A DNA stretch of 43,960 bases from Betaproteobacteria bacterium. Lineage in GTDB: Bacteria > Pseudomonadota > Gammaproteobacteria > Burkholderiales > JACQAP01. A model generated the notes under the pieces. It was given only the letters and a program-made list of their open reading frames with translations. It ran no database searches and was not told where the DNA came from. The first letter of the stretch is position 1; each line of letters begins with the position of its first letter. Made by a program: the position numbers and the translations under genes. Location of the stretch: contig JACQAP010000022.1 of NCBI GenBank assembly GCA_016194905.1, positions 1 through 43,960 of the forward strand, given 5' to 3'. Of this stretch, positions 1-6,614 are shown one piece after another.

Positions 1-2
1 AA

Positions 3-101
3 GCCAACACCATGAGCGATAATGAAGCCGCAAAACAAGTCCAGCAGGCTCGAAAACTACTGTTCCAGTCCATAAACCGTCGATCCAAATCCGCCGCCTG
101 A
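3..101 (+). CDS. C-terminal end of an unidentified gene (truncated by window edge)
   Basis: An open frame runs in from the left edge and stops at TGA 99-101. About 32 residues are visible, polar and rich in Gln, Lys and Arg, with no recognisable motif. An in-frame ATG at 12 would give a free-standing 29-residue peptide, but without upstream sequence a truncated larger gene is equally likely. It is co-directional with the hydroxylase gene that begins 90 nt downstream. Function unknown. Confidence 0.35.
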   Translation, partial: ANTMSDNEAAKQVQQARKLLFQSINRRSKSAA

Positions 102-190
102 CCTCGACAGTTTCAGCCTCATCTTACGATTAGAAAATACTGGCAGGCGCGCAGCCATCGCCCTTAGGCCTCACCCTGTAGACTTGGCAT

Positions 191-1351
191 ATGAATGTCG
201 ATGTCGCAGTAGTCGGAGGCGGGCCTGTCGGCGGCAGTTTCGCGCGCGCATTGGCGCCGACCGGGCTCAGCGTGGCGCTGGTGGAACCCAGGGTGGCGCG
301 CGCATTGCCGTCCAGTGGTTTCGACCAGCGGGTCTACGCGTTGAACCGCCACAGCCGCCGCTTCCTCGAACGCTGTGAAATCTGGCAGCAGTTGTCGCTG
401 GAACGTGTCGCGCCTGTCCGCGAAATGCGGGTGTTCGGCGACGATGCGTCGAAAATCGAATTCAGCGCCTACCGCAGCGGTGTTCCCGAGTTGGCCTCGA
501 TAGTCGAGGAAGCCAACCTTCAGCAAGCCCTGCAGTCGGCGCTGGCCACTCAAGCCAATCTCACGCTACTGACGGGAATCGAGTGTACGGGTGCACGCTG
601 GAACGACGCGCTGGCGACGCTTTCATTGTCCGACGGCAGGCAGATCGAGGCTCGCCTCGTGGTCGCCGCAGACGGCGCAGAGTCCGCGTTGCGCACCGCG
701 GCCGGCATTGCGACGCAAGTTCACCATTACGCGCAGACGGGGGTCGTCGCGAATTTCCGGGCCGGGCGGACACATCGCGATGTTGCGTATCAGTGGTTTT
801 TGACCCATGGCGTGCTGGCTCTGCTGCCCTTGCCGGGCAATCACATTTCCATGGTCTGGTCCGCCCCCGACGCGCATGCACAGGTTCTGTTGGACGCCGG
901 GGCGGAAGAACTGGCGCGAATGGTGGAACAGGCCAGTTCTGGCACGCTGGGCCAGTTACAGCCGGTCAGCGCGGCAGTCGGGTTCCCGCTGCAACGCATG
1001 CGGGCCAAGCGACTGATCGGGCCTCGTCTTGCCCTGGTCGGGGACACTGCTCATAATGTCCATCCGCTCGCCGGGCAAGGGCTGAACCTTGGGTTCGGCG
1101 ACGCACAGGCGCTGGCGGCCGTGCTGGCCGAACGCGGCATGGAAAGCGACAGCGGCGCGGTTTCATTGTTACGCCGGTTCGAGCGCAGCCGGCGCGAAGA
1201 CCTTCTTGCCATGGAAGTGGTAACTGACGGGTTGCAGGTGCTCTTCGACAGCAGCCTGCCCGGAGCAAAGCGGTTGCGCAACGCGGGTTTGCGCCTGACC
1301 AACCGGTTCTCTCCATTAAAGCGATTGCTCGTGAAACGAGCTTTGGGTTAA
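191..1351 (+). CDS. UbiH/UbiF/Coq6-family FAD-dependent aromatic hydroxylase
   Basis: Predicted flavoprotein monooxygenase of the ubiquinone-biosynthesis hydroxylase family, which uses NAD(P)H and O2 to hydroxylate the polyprenyl-phenol ring at the inner membrane. The 386-residue protein opens with the Rossmann dinucleotide motif GGGPVGG (residues 9-15) and carries the second FAD motif GDTAHNVHPLAGQGLN near residues 283-298, both diagnostic of the family. Length is usual for UbiH-type enzymes. Start is ATG 191; no strong Shine-Dalgarno is visible. It is followed 49 nt later by dsbC on the same strand. Which ring position it hydroxylates (UbiH, UbiF, UbiI or a betaproteobacterial variant) cannot be told from sequence, so no symbol is given. 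Confidence 0.85.
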   Translation: MNVDVAVVGGGPVGGSFARALAPTGLSVALVEPRVARALPSSGFDQRVYALNRHSRRFLERCEIWQQLSLERVAPVREMRVFGDDASKIEFSAYRSGVPELASIVEEANLQQALQSALATQANLTLLTGIECTGARWNDALATLSLSDGRQIEARLVVAADGAESALRTAAGIATQVHHYAQTGVVANFRAGRTHRDVAYQWFLTHGVLALLPLPGNHISMVWSAPDAHAQVLLDAGAEELARMVEQASSGTLGQLQPVSAAVGFPLQRMRAKRLIGPRLALVGDTAHNVHPLAGQGLNLGFGDAQALAAVLAERGMESDSGAVSLLRRFERSRREDLLAMEVVTDGLQVLFDSSLPGAKRLRNAGLRLTNRFSPLKRLLVKRALG

Positions 1352-1400
1352 GCGGTCCAACGGGGCCTTTCATCGTCCACACAGGGTTTGCCTGGAAATC

Positions 1401-2147
1401 ATGTTCATTCGTATCTTGACCGTACTGTCTTCCGTGCTGGTGTTGCTGAGCGGTGTAGCGTGTGCCGACGAAGCTTCGATTCGTGCCGAATTTTCAAAGA
1501 AATATCCCCAGGCCAACATCGAGAGTATTACCAAGACGCCTTATCTCGGGCTGTACGAAATGTTGGTGGACGGGGAAGTGCTTTACACCGATCCCGACTT
1601 CAATTATCTGATCGTCGGCAGCATCATCGAGACCAAGACCAGAACCAATATCACCGATGCGCGACAGCGCGAAATCGAAGACAAGAAGCTCAAGGGGCTG
1701 GCCTTCCCCTTCGAGCAACTGCCGTTCGAACTGGCGATAAAAAAGGTGAAGGGCGATGGCAGCCGCAAGGTGGCCGTGTTCTCTGATCCCGATTGCCCTT
1801 TCTGCCGCAAGCTGGAGAAGGATCTCGAGAAGGTTACCGACGTGACCATCTACATCTTCCTGTTCCCGATCGAGCAATTGCATCCGAAGGCGCCGGAGAT
1901 GTCGCGCGCGATCTGGTGTGCATCCGACCGCGTGAAAGCGTGGGATGAGTACATGCTCAAGGGCTCCGCGCCGAAATCCGCCAAGTGCGACAACCCGGTG
2001 GACAAGATCGTGACCTATGGACAGTCGAAGAAGATCAACGGTACGCCGACCATCTTTTTTGCAGACGGCAAGCGCGTACCGGGAGCCATTCCCGCCGAGC
2101 GCTTCGAGGAATTGCTGAACAAATCCAGCAGCGCCGGCAAGTCGTAA
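1401..2147 (+). CDS. dsbC: Thiol:disulfide interchange protein DsbC
   Basis: Periplasmic disulfide isomerase, known in the family to shuffle wrong disulfides as a V-shaped dimer kept reduced by DsbD. The 248-residue precursor has a signal peptide (residues 1-22, cut after VACA), an N-terminal dimerisation region (about 23-90), and a thioredoxin-fold domain with active site CPFC (C132/C135) and a cis-proline loop GTPTIFF near the C terminus. A second cysteine pair (IWCASD and KCDNP) matches the structural disulfide of DsbC. It sits between a UbiH-type hydroxylase and a TonB-domain protein, all co-directional, and could be cotranscribed with them. Start ATG 1401 is chosen because the signal peptide begins there. 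Confidence 0.93.
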   Translation: MFIRILTVLSSVLVLLSGVACADEASIRAEFSKKYPQANIESITKTPYLGLYEMLVDGEVLYTDPDFNYLIVGSIIETKTRTNITDARQREIEDKKLKGLAFPFEQLPFELAIKKVKGDGSRKVAVFSDPDCPFCRKLEKDLEKVTDVTIYIFLFPIEQLHPKAPEMSRAIWCASDRVKAWDEYMLKGSAPKSAKCDNPVDKIVTYGQSKKINGTPTIFFADGKRVPGAIPAERFEELLNKSSSAGKS

Positions 2148-2216
2148 AAACGACGTTGCGCATCTTCGCCGACGCTCTAGAATTGGGGCGTCAGCGTAAC
2201 CGGCTGGGAGCGGTGG

Positions 2217-2915
2217 GTGCGCAGGATCCGACAAACTTCCCCAGGGCTGTCGCCAGCGATATTCAGCCGCATGTCCGCGGCTATCGCGCTTTCCGCCGCA
2301 CTTCACGTATTCCTGATCTACGGATTTTCGCTGTCCGCGGACCCGGGTCCTGGCGTGCGCGTAACGGTTATTCGCGCGCGACTGATGTCCCCGCAACCCG
2401 CCGCAAGCGCGCGACGAGCCAGACTGCCTGAGCGGCTTGGTCCGCCGGACTTTTCTCGGCCCGCGCCCGTTGCGCTTTCGCAGCCTGAGTCGAGCGCTGC
2501 GGCAGAACTTTCAGCGGTGCCGACTCCAACGACCACGCCCATTGATCCGGAACCGGTTGTGCCCGCCGGTAACGATGCGGCAATCGCAACTATCCCGGAC
2601 CCGGTTCACTACCCGGCAAAGGACCTCGATATCTATCCTCAGGCATTGAGGCGGATTACGCCGGTCTATCCTGAGACAGCCCGCGACGCGCAAGTCGCCG
2701 GTGCCGTCACGCTTTTGGTATTGATCGACGAAGTCGGGAAGGTTGTCGGCACATCGGTCATGGACGCCGCGCCGGACGGTGTTTTCGAGGAGGCCGCGCA
2801 ACAGGCGCTGGCGAACGCGATGTTTTACCCGGCCCAGAAAGATGGCCGGATGGTACGCAGCCGGGTACTGATCAAAGTCGAGTTCGATCCGGAATTGACG
2901 GGTGCCGCGCAATGA
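2217..2915 (+). CDS. TonB C-terminal-domain protein, membrane anchored
   Basis: Single-pass inner-membrane protein with a periplasmic TonB-type domain. A hydrophobic anchor (about residues 19-42) is followed by a Pro/Ala-rich linker (45-125) and a C-terminal TonB-like domain (about 140-228) with the usual ITPVYPETARDAQVAG start and a V-x-G-V-L-x-V-like strand pattern. GTG 2217 is preceded by GGAG at a spacing of 6 and gives 232 residues; ATG 2271 (214 residues) is an alternative that starts just before the anchor. No exbB/exbD lies nearby, so energising a specific transporter cannot be inferred; TonB-family proteins of this kind may have envelope roles instead. Its stop codon directly abuts the convergent stop of mltA. 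Confidence 0.75.
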   Translation: MRRIRQTSPGLSPAIFSRMSAAIALSAALHVFLIYGFSLSADPGPGVRVTVIRARLMSPQPAASARRARLPERLGPPDFSRPAPVALSQPESSAAAELSAVPTPTTTPIDPEPVVPAGNDAAIATIPDPVHYPAKDLDIYPQALRRITPVYPETARDAQVAGAVTLLVLIDEVGKVVGTSVMDAAPDGVFEEAAQQALANAMFYPAQKDGRMVRSRVLIKVEFDPELTGAAQ

Positions 2916-4187
2916 TCATGGTGGTTTTGGCTGGAAGCCACGTGGATACAGGATCCACATGCGGCCGCTTTGACGCATGCGTCCGGCGGATTGTCCCGCG
3001 TCGTCGCCGAACCCCCAGAAAAAATCGGCGCGCACCGCGCCCTTGATTGCCGTGCCGGTGTCCTGCGCGACGACCAAGCGATTGAGCAGGCGCGACGACA
3101 AGGGCGAGGTCGTGGACAGGAATACGGGTGCGCCGAGCGGAGTCGTCATGGCATCGACTGCGATGCTGCGCCCCGGTGTCAATGGCACGCCCAGCGCGCC
3201 GGTCGGCCCGAGCAGCGAATCAGGCAGCTCACGAAAAAACACATAAGCCGGATTTTGCTGCAGCAACGGCGCAAGTTTGTTCGGGTTCTTCGCAGCCCAC
3301 TGTTTGATTCCCTGCATCGAGGCTTTGTCCGCGGCGAGTTCGCCGCGCTCGACCAGAATCCTGCCGATCGATTTGTATAAATGGCCATTGTGTTCCGCGA
3401 AGCCGACGCGGACCGTTTCCCCGCCAGGCAATCTGACGCGCCCCGAGCCCTGGACGTGCAGGAAAAACAGCTCGACGGGGTCGTCGACCCAGAGAATTTC
3501 ACGACCGCGCAGAGAGGCCAGGCCACGCTCGATCTCCGAACGCGTGTAATAGGGGACGACTTTCTTGTCCTGCATGCGGCCGCGCAGCCGGATGCCTTTG
3601 AGGTCCGGATTACTCTCGGCCAGATCGATCACCAGAAGGTCGGGCGGCACGCCGTAAACGGGATAACGATAGCTGCGGCCGAACATTCGACTGCCATGGA
3701 GCAGAGGTTCGTAGTAGCCGGTCACCAGTCCGTCCGTTCCGCCATCCGCGTTGTGCACCAGCCAGGGAACGAAGGTCGATTCGAAGAATTGCCGTGCGGC
3801 CATGGGGTCGGCCTTGCGAACCTGTGCCGCTGCCGCGCAGGCTGAAGTCCATTCCTCGGCGGCTTTCAGGGCATTGCAGGAAAGCAGAAAAGCGGGCAGT
3901 GCCTCTGCAAGGTTGTCGTTGTTCCAGTCCGGCAACGCCGCCCAATCCTGCAACTCATAGCTTCGCACCTGCGACGACGGTTCCGGTGCCGTGACGATGG
4001 CCGGCTCGGGTGCGGATACGGATGCCGGTTCGGGCTGCGGCGGCAAAGGCGACGAAGGAACGGGTTCAGGAAAGATCTGCGCTGGTGGCGCGGTGTTGGG
4101 ATTGGTTACACTCGCGCAACCGCTGACGACTGCCGCGCATAACGCGAGCGCCAGCCATTTTCCGGTCTGCATTCGGTGACTGTGCAT
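2916..4187 (-). CDS. mltA: Membrane-bound lytic murein transglycosylase A (MltA)
   Basis: Outer-membrane lipoprotein that cleaves peptidoglycan between MurNAc and GlcNAc to form 1,6-anhydro products. The 423-residue protein has a lipoprotein signal with lipobox VSGC, a Pro-rich linker, the MltA barrel domain (YYEPLLHGS, SGRVRLPGG) and the C-terminal 3D domain with AQDTGTAIKGAVRADFFWG, which contains the catalytic Asp of the family. Start ATG 4187 has AGAAAG upstream; ATG 4172 (five codons in) would also keep the signal peptide. The open frame extends further upstream, but that part is polar and overlaps a small gene on the other strand, so it was left out. Convergent with the TonB-domain gene, stop codons abutting. 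Confidence 0.92.
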   Translation of the reverse strand: MHSHRMQTGKWLALALCAAVVSGCASVTNPNTAPPAQIFPEPVPSSPLPPQPEPASVSAPEPAIVTAPEPSSQVRSYELQDWAALPDWNNDNLAEALPAFLLSCNALKAAEEWTSACAAAAQVRKADPMAARQFFESTFVPWLVHNADGGTDGLVTGYYEPLLHGSRMFGRSYRYPVYGVPPDLLVIDLAESNPDLKGIRLRGRMQDKKVVPYYTRSEIERGLASLRGREILWVDDPVELFFLHVQGSGRVRLPGGETVRVGFAEHNGHLYKSIGRILVERGELAADKASMQGIKQWAAKNPNKLAPLLQQNPAYVFFRELPDSLLGPTGALGVPLTPGRSIAVDAMTTPLGAPVFLSTTSPLSSRLLNRLVVAQDTGTAIKGAVRADFFWGFGDDAGQSAGRMRQSGRMWILYPRGFQPKPP

Positions 4188-4201
4188 GAACTTTCTGCGT
4201 T

Positions 4202-4226
4202 CCGGGTATCGCAAAGCGATACCCGG
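4202..4226. repeat. Perfect 11-bp hairpin with AAA loop
   Basis: CCGGGTATCGC (4202-4212) and its exact complement GCGATACCCGG (4216-4226) flank a 3-nt loop. It lies between the mltA start (minus strand) and the small membrane-protein gene (plus strand), so it would fall in the 5' leader of both. There is no T-tract, so it is not a canonical terminator. It could be an operator, an RNA hairpin or a dispersed palindrome; a similar GGGTA-type hairpin sits at 5740-5768. Confidence 0.6.
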
Positions 4227-4256
4227 CGATTTTCCGGCCTGCCGGAGTTTTCTCAA

Positions 4257-4364
4257 GTGATCTGGCTGATACTCGAGGCGGTTCTGTCTGTCGTCCTGTT
4301 CCTGCTCATTATCTGGTGGACGATGCCGCGCAAGCGCGATCAAGACCACGACAGGAAGGAATAA
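4257..4364 (+). CDS. Small single-pass membrane protein (35 aa)
   Basis: A 35-residue frame starting at GTG 4257 encodes a hydrophobic stretch of about 20 residues (IWLILEAVLSVVLFLLIIWW) followed by a strongly basic and polar tail (PRKRDQDHDRKE), a classic inner-membrane anchor with positive-inside tail. GGAG at 4244-4247 is correctly placed for this start. The same frame can be extended to ATG 4176, but that part is polar and overlaps the 5' end of mltA. No homologue is recognised. It sits alone between divergent mltA and convergent apaG, so context gives little; a role in the envelope is only a guess. Confidence 0.55.
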   Translation: MIWLILEAVLSVVLFLLIIWWTMPRKRDQDHDRKE

Positions 4365-4445
4365 CGCGGAAAAGCCAGCCGGCGACTCCGATCGCGGAAC
4401 TTGGAACTGACAACGACCTTGACACGGGATTGGAACAAAGAAGTG

Positions 4446-4829
4446 TCAGTGCAGCACTCGCGGTGCGCTCAGCGTGAACTGCGGAATCGGCGCGTCGAAG
4501 GTCACGCCATCCTCGGCGATCATCTGATAGCTGCCCCGCATTGTCCCCACCGGGGTCGCGATCGCGGTAGCGCTGGTATATTCGTAGCTCTGCTGCGGTT
4601 TAAGCAGCGGTTGTTCGCCGACCACGCCCAATCCGCGCACCTCCTGGCTACGGTTTTCGGTGTCGGTGATGATCCAGTGACGCGAGACCAGCCGGGCGGC
4701 GACGCTGCCCGAATTGACGATGGTGATCGTGTACGCGAAAACATAACGGTTGTTGGCTTCGTCGGACTGCCCGGGAATATGGGTCGTCCGCGCGGTCACC
4801 GTGATGTCGTATTTCTTGTGCTCGGCCAC
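4446..4829 (-). CDS. apaG: ApaG family protein
   Basis: Small all-beta protein of the ApaG/CorD family, with a fibronectin-III-like fold; its link to cobalt and magnesium tolerance is known from enterobacteria but its biochemical role is not settled. The 127-residue length is typical and the protein carries the characteristic GTMRGSYQM segment and the RHWIITD strand. Start is GTG 4829; a nearby upstream ATG is out of frame. It is divergent from rpe, whose start lies 81 nt away, so this interval probably holds promoters for both. Confidence 0.93.
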   Translation of the reverse strand: MAEHKKYDITVTARTTHIPGQSDEANNRYVFAYTITIVNSGSVAARLVSRHWIITDTENRSQEVRGLGVVGEQPLLKPQQSYEYTSATAIATPVGTMRGSYQMIAEDGVTFDAPIPQFTLSAPRVLH

Positions 4830-4910
4830 TGCGGCATTTGACCTGATTCCCCAGCAAGCGGCAAGGCCGAAAACGGTACAATGCCGCCGACTCTACCCGC
4901 CTGCCCGACC

Positions 4911-5576
4911 ATGTATCGAATCGCTCCGAGCATTCTTTCCGCCGATTTCGCCAAACTTGGTGAAGAAGTGCAATCCGTCATTGGTGCGGGCGCCGACCTG
5001 GTTCATTTCGACGTGATGGACAACCATTACGTGCCGAATCTCACCATCGGCCCGATGGTGTGTGAAGCGATCCGGCCGTTGACCAAGGCGGTGATCGATG
5101 TGCATCTGATGGTCAAGCCGGTCGATCGCATCATTCCGGACTTCGCCAAGGCCGGAGCCAATATCATCAGCTTTCATCCGGAAGCCTCCGATCATGTCGA
5201 TCGCACGATCGGACTGATCAGGGAATCGGGATGCAAGGCCGGCCTCGTGTTCAATCCAGCGACCCCGCTTTCCTGGCTGGACCACACGCTCGACAAGCTG
5301 GACCTGATCCTGATCATGTCCGTCAATCCCGGCTTTGGCGGGCAGAAATTCATTCCCGCGGCGCTCGGCAAATTGCGTGTGGCGCGCGAACGCATCGTGA
5401 AATCGGGCCGCGAGGTCTGGCTCGAAGTCGACGGCGGCGTCAAGGTCGACAATATTGCCGAGATTGCACGCGCCGGCGCGGATACGTTCGTTGCCGGCTC
5501 GTCGATCTTCGGCACCAAAGACTACAAGGCCACCATCGCCGCCATGCGCGCCGAGTTGTCGAATGCAAAGCTTTAA
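4911..5576 (+). CDS. rpe: Ribulose-phosphate 3-epimerase
   Basis: Interconverts ribulose 5-phosphate and xylulose 5-phosphate in the pentose phosphate pathway (and Calvin cycle where present). The 221-residue TIM barrel begins [13 protein letters not shown] and carries the metal/active-site elements [25 protein letters not shown] and EVDGGV, plus the C-terminal phosphate-binding AGSSIFG. ATG 4911 is preferred over ATG 4881 because the family starts here and the ten extra residues are Pro-rich and unlike it. First gene of the rpe-gph-trp cluster common in betaproteobacteria; its stop codon TAA is also the first three bases of inverted-repeat element A. Confidence 0.95.
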   Translation: MYRIAPSILSADFAKLGEEVQSVIGAGADLVHFDVMDNHYVPNLTIGPMVCEAIRPLTKAVIDVHLMVKPVDRIIPDFAKAGANIISFHPEASDHVDRTIGLIRESGCKAGLVFNPATPLSWLDHTLDKLDLILIMSVNPGFGGQKFIPAALGKLRVARERIVKSGREVWLEVDGGVKVDNIAEIARAGADTFVAGSSIFGTKDYKATIAAMRAELSNAKL

Positions 5577-5784
5577 CCACGGAGGACACAGAGGACGCGG
5601 AGGTAAGGGCAGGAGCAAAAAAAGCAAACGAGTGTAAGAAGCTCCAGTTGCGGATGCTCCAGCAAAGTCGAAATTGGCCGCAGAGGATCACGAACAGTCA
5701 CTTTGCTTTTATCCTCCATTTTTTTTGGTTTTCCTAAAAGGGTACCCCGCGCTATCGCGAGGGTATCCGTGTTCTCCGTGGTGA
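5574..5784. mobile_element. Inverted-repeat element A (rpe|gph spacer), 211 bp, non-coding
   Basis: Left end TAACCACGGAGGACACAG starts on the rpe stop codon; the right end (5767-5784) is its inverted copy with three differences in 18. The left end continues as a 9-nt-period repeat (GGAGGACAC, AGAGGACGC, GGAGG). Inside, just before the right end, is a nested 12-bp hairpin with a CTAT loop and one bulged A (5740-5768). No open frame of note is enclosed. The right end places GGTGAG before the TTG start of gph. One of five related elements in this window; whether it is mobilised in trans (MITE-like) is inferred from the repeat structure only. Confidence 0.75.
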
Positions 5785-5793
5785 GCGCATCTC

Positions 5794-6480
5794 TTGAAAT
5801 TCCCGATCGAGATTAAGGCGATAGCCTTCGACCTGGACGGCACCCTCGTCGAGACTTTGCCGGACCTGCACGAGTCCGCGGTACGCATGCTCGCGCAAAT
5901 CGGTCGGCCCGCCGTAACCGAGTCGACCGTACGGGCCTATGTGGGCGACGGCGTCGATCGCCTGGTCAGGCGCCTGTTGACCGGGAAGCCCGACGGTGAA
6001 CCCGATCCCACGTTGTTCGAAAAGGCCGCAGAGAACTTTCGCAGCCACTACGCGAGCGTGCTGACGCGCGCATCGCATCCGTTTTCCGGCGTTGTTTCCT
6101 CTCTCAAAATTCTGCGCGCGCGCGGATTCAAGCTCGCCTGCGTGACCAACAAACCGGCGCGCTTCACCGAGCCTTTGCTGGAAGGATTGGCGCTGACCGG
6201 ATACTTCGACCTGATCCTCAGCGGAGACAGCCTGCCTCGGAAGAAGCCCGATCCGTTGCCGCTTGTACACAGCGCGCAGGTCTTCGGCATCGACCCAGCA
6301 CGCTTGCTGATGGTCGGGGACTCGCCGGTCGACACGGGATCGGCTCGCGCTGCAGGCTGCCCTGTGTTCTGCGTCCCCTATGGTTACCGCGGCACGCTGG
6401 CGGTGCAAGAGCTTGATTGCGATGCTATAGTACCCACGCTTCCCGACTTGCTGGATCTGATCAGACTTCCGCGTTCATGA
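5794..6480 (+). CDS. gph: Phosphoglycolate phosphatase (HAD superfamily)
   Basis: HAD-family hydrolase that removes 2-phosphoglycolate, which arises from oxidative DNA repair and from Rubisco oxygenation. The 228-residue protein has HAD motif I FDLDGTLVE (nucleophile and acid at about D10/D12), motif II CVTNKP, motif III Lys in RKKPDP and motif IV GDSPVD, with a helical cap between I and II. TTG 5794 is effectively the only usable start: an in-frame TGA lies at 5782-5784, inside the end of repeat element A. That element's end supplies the SD-like GGTGAG. The gph stop overlaps the trp leader start as ATGA. Confidence 0.9.
   Translation: MKFPIEIKAIAFDLDGTLVETLPDLHESAVRMLAQIGRPAVTESTVRAYVGDGVDRLVRRLLTGKPDGEPDPTLFEKAAENFRSHYASVLTRASHPFSGVVSSLKILRARGFKLACVTNKPARFTEPLLEGLALTGYFDLILSGDSLPRKKPDPLPLVHSAQVFGIDPARLLMVGDSPVDTGSARAAGCPVFCVPYGYRGTLAVQELDCDAIVPTLPDLLDLIRLPRS
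6423..6431 (+). promoter_or_regulatory. Possible extended -10 promoter for trp transcription
   Basis: TGCTATAGT inside the 3' end of gph matches an extended -10 box (TGn followed by TATAGT). The -35 region is poor (GTGCAA at best). It would start RNA about 40 nt before the trp leader peptide. Transcription from a promoter upstream of rpe or gph is the alternative. Confidence 0.3.
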
Positions 6481-6566
6481 ACTCGTCGAAACTTGAAAAC
6501 CTGGGAATGGAAATTCGGGCCGGTTGGCGCTGGTGGCGCCAATCCGCGTCCTGGCGTCGCGCCTGA
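6477..6566 (+). CDS. trpL: trp operon leader peptide (TrpL)
   Basis: A 29-codon frame (or 19 codons from ATG 6507) between gph and trpE contains four Trp codons in its last 13 residues, including a tandem pair in the segment GWRWWRQSASWRRA. This is the signature of a ribosome-mediated attenuator for a tryptophan biosynthesis operon. ATG 6477 overlaps the gph stop as ATGA, so the leader may be translationally coupled to gph. It ends 48 nt before trpE. Overlapping RNA hairpins (next entry) support the role. Known trp leader peptides are of similar size; the function here is inferred. Confidence 0.75.
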   Translation: MNSSKLENLGMEIRAGWRWWRQSASWRRA

Positions 6567-6590
6567 CGCGGCGTCGTTTCCGTTATCCCG
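6524..6590 (+). promoter_or_regulatory. Candidate trp attenuator hairpins
   Basis: Three competing stems can form. A 7-bp stem TTGGCGC/GCGCCAA (6524-6530 with 6536-6542) has the tandem Trp codons in or next to its loop. A 7-bp stem CCGCGTC/GACGCGG pairs 6544-6550 with 6565-6571. A 10-bp stem with three G-U pairs joins 6552-6561 to 6567-6576 and is followed by a T-rich but interrupted run. The last two are mutually exclusive, as expected for antiterminator and terminator. The T-run is weaker than usual, so control could also act by blocking translation. Confidence 0.5.
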
Positions 6591-6614
6591 TTTTCGAAGT
6601 TTCAGGAGTTCATC

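Noticed and set aside
4188-4349. N-terminal extension of MltA
   Set aside because: Polar sequence ahead of a clear lipoprotein signal peptide; overlaps the small membrane-protein gene.
5574-5620. Repeat end of element A considered as a CRISPR-like or tandem array
   Set aside because: The 9-nt period runs only about three units with no spacers; it is part of an inverted-repeat end.
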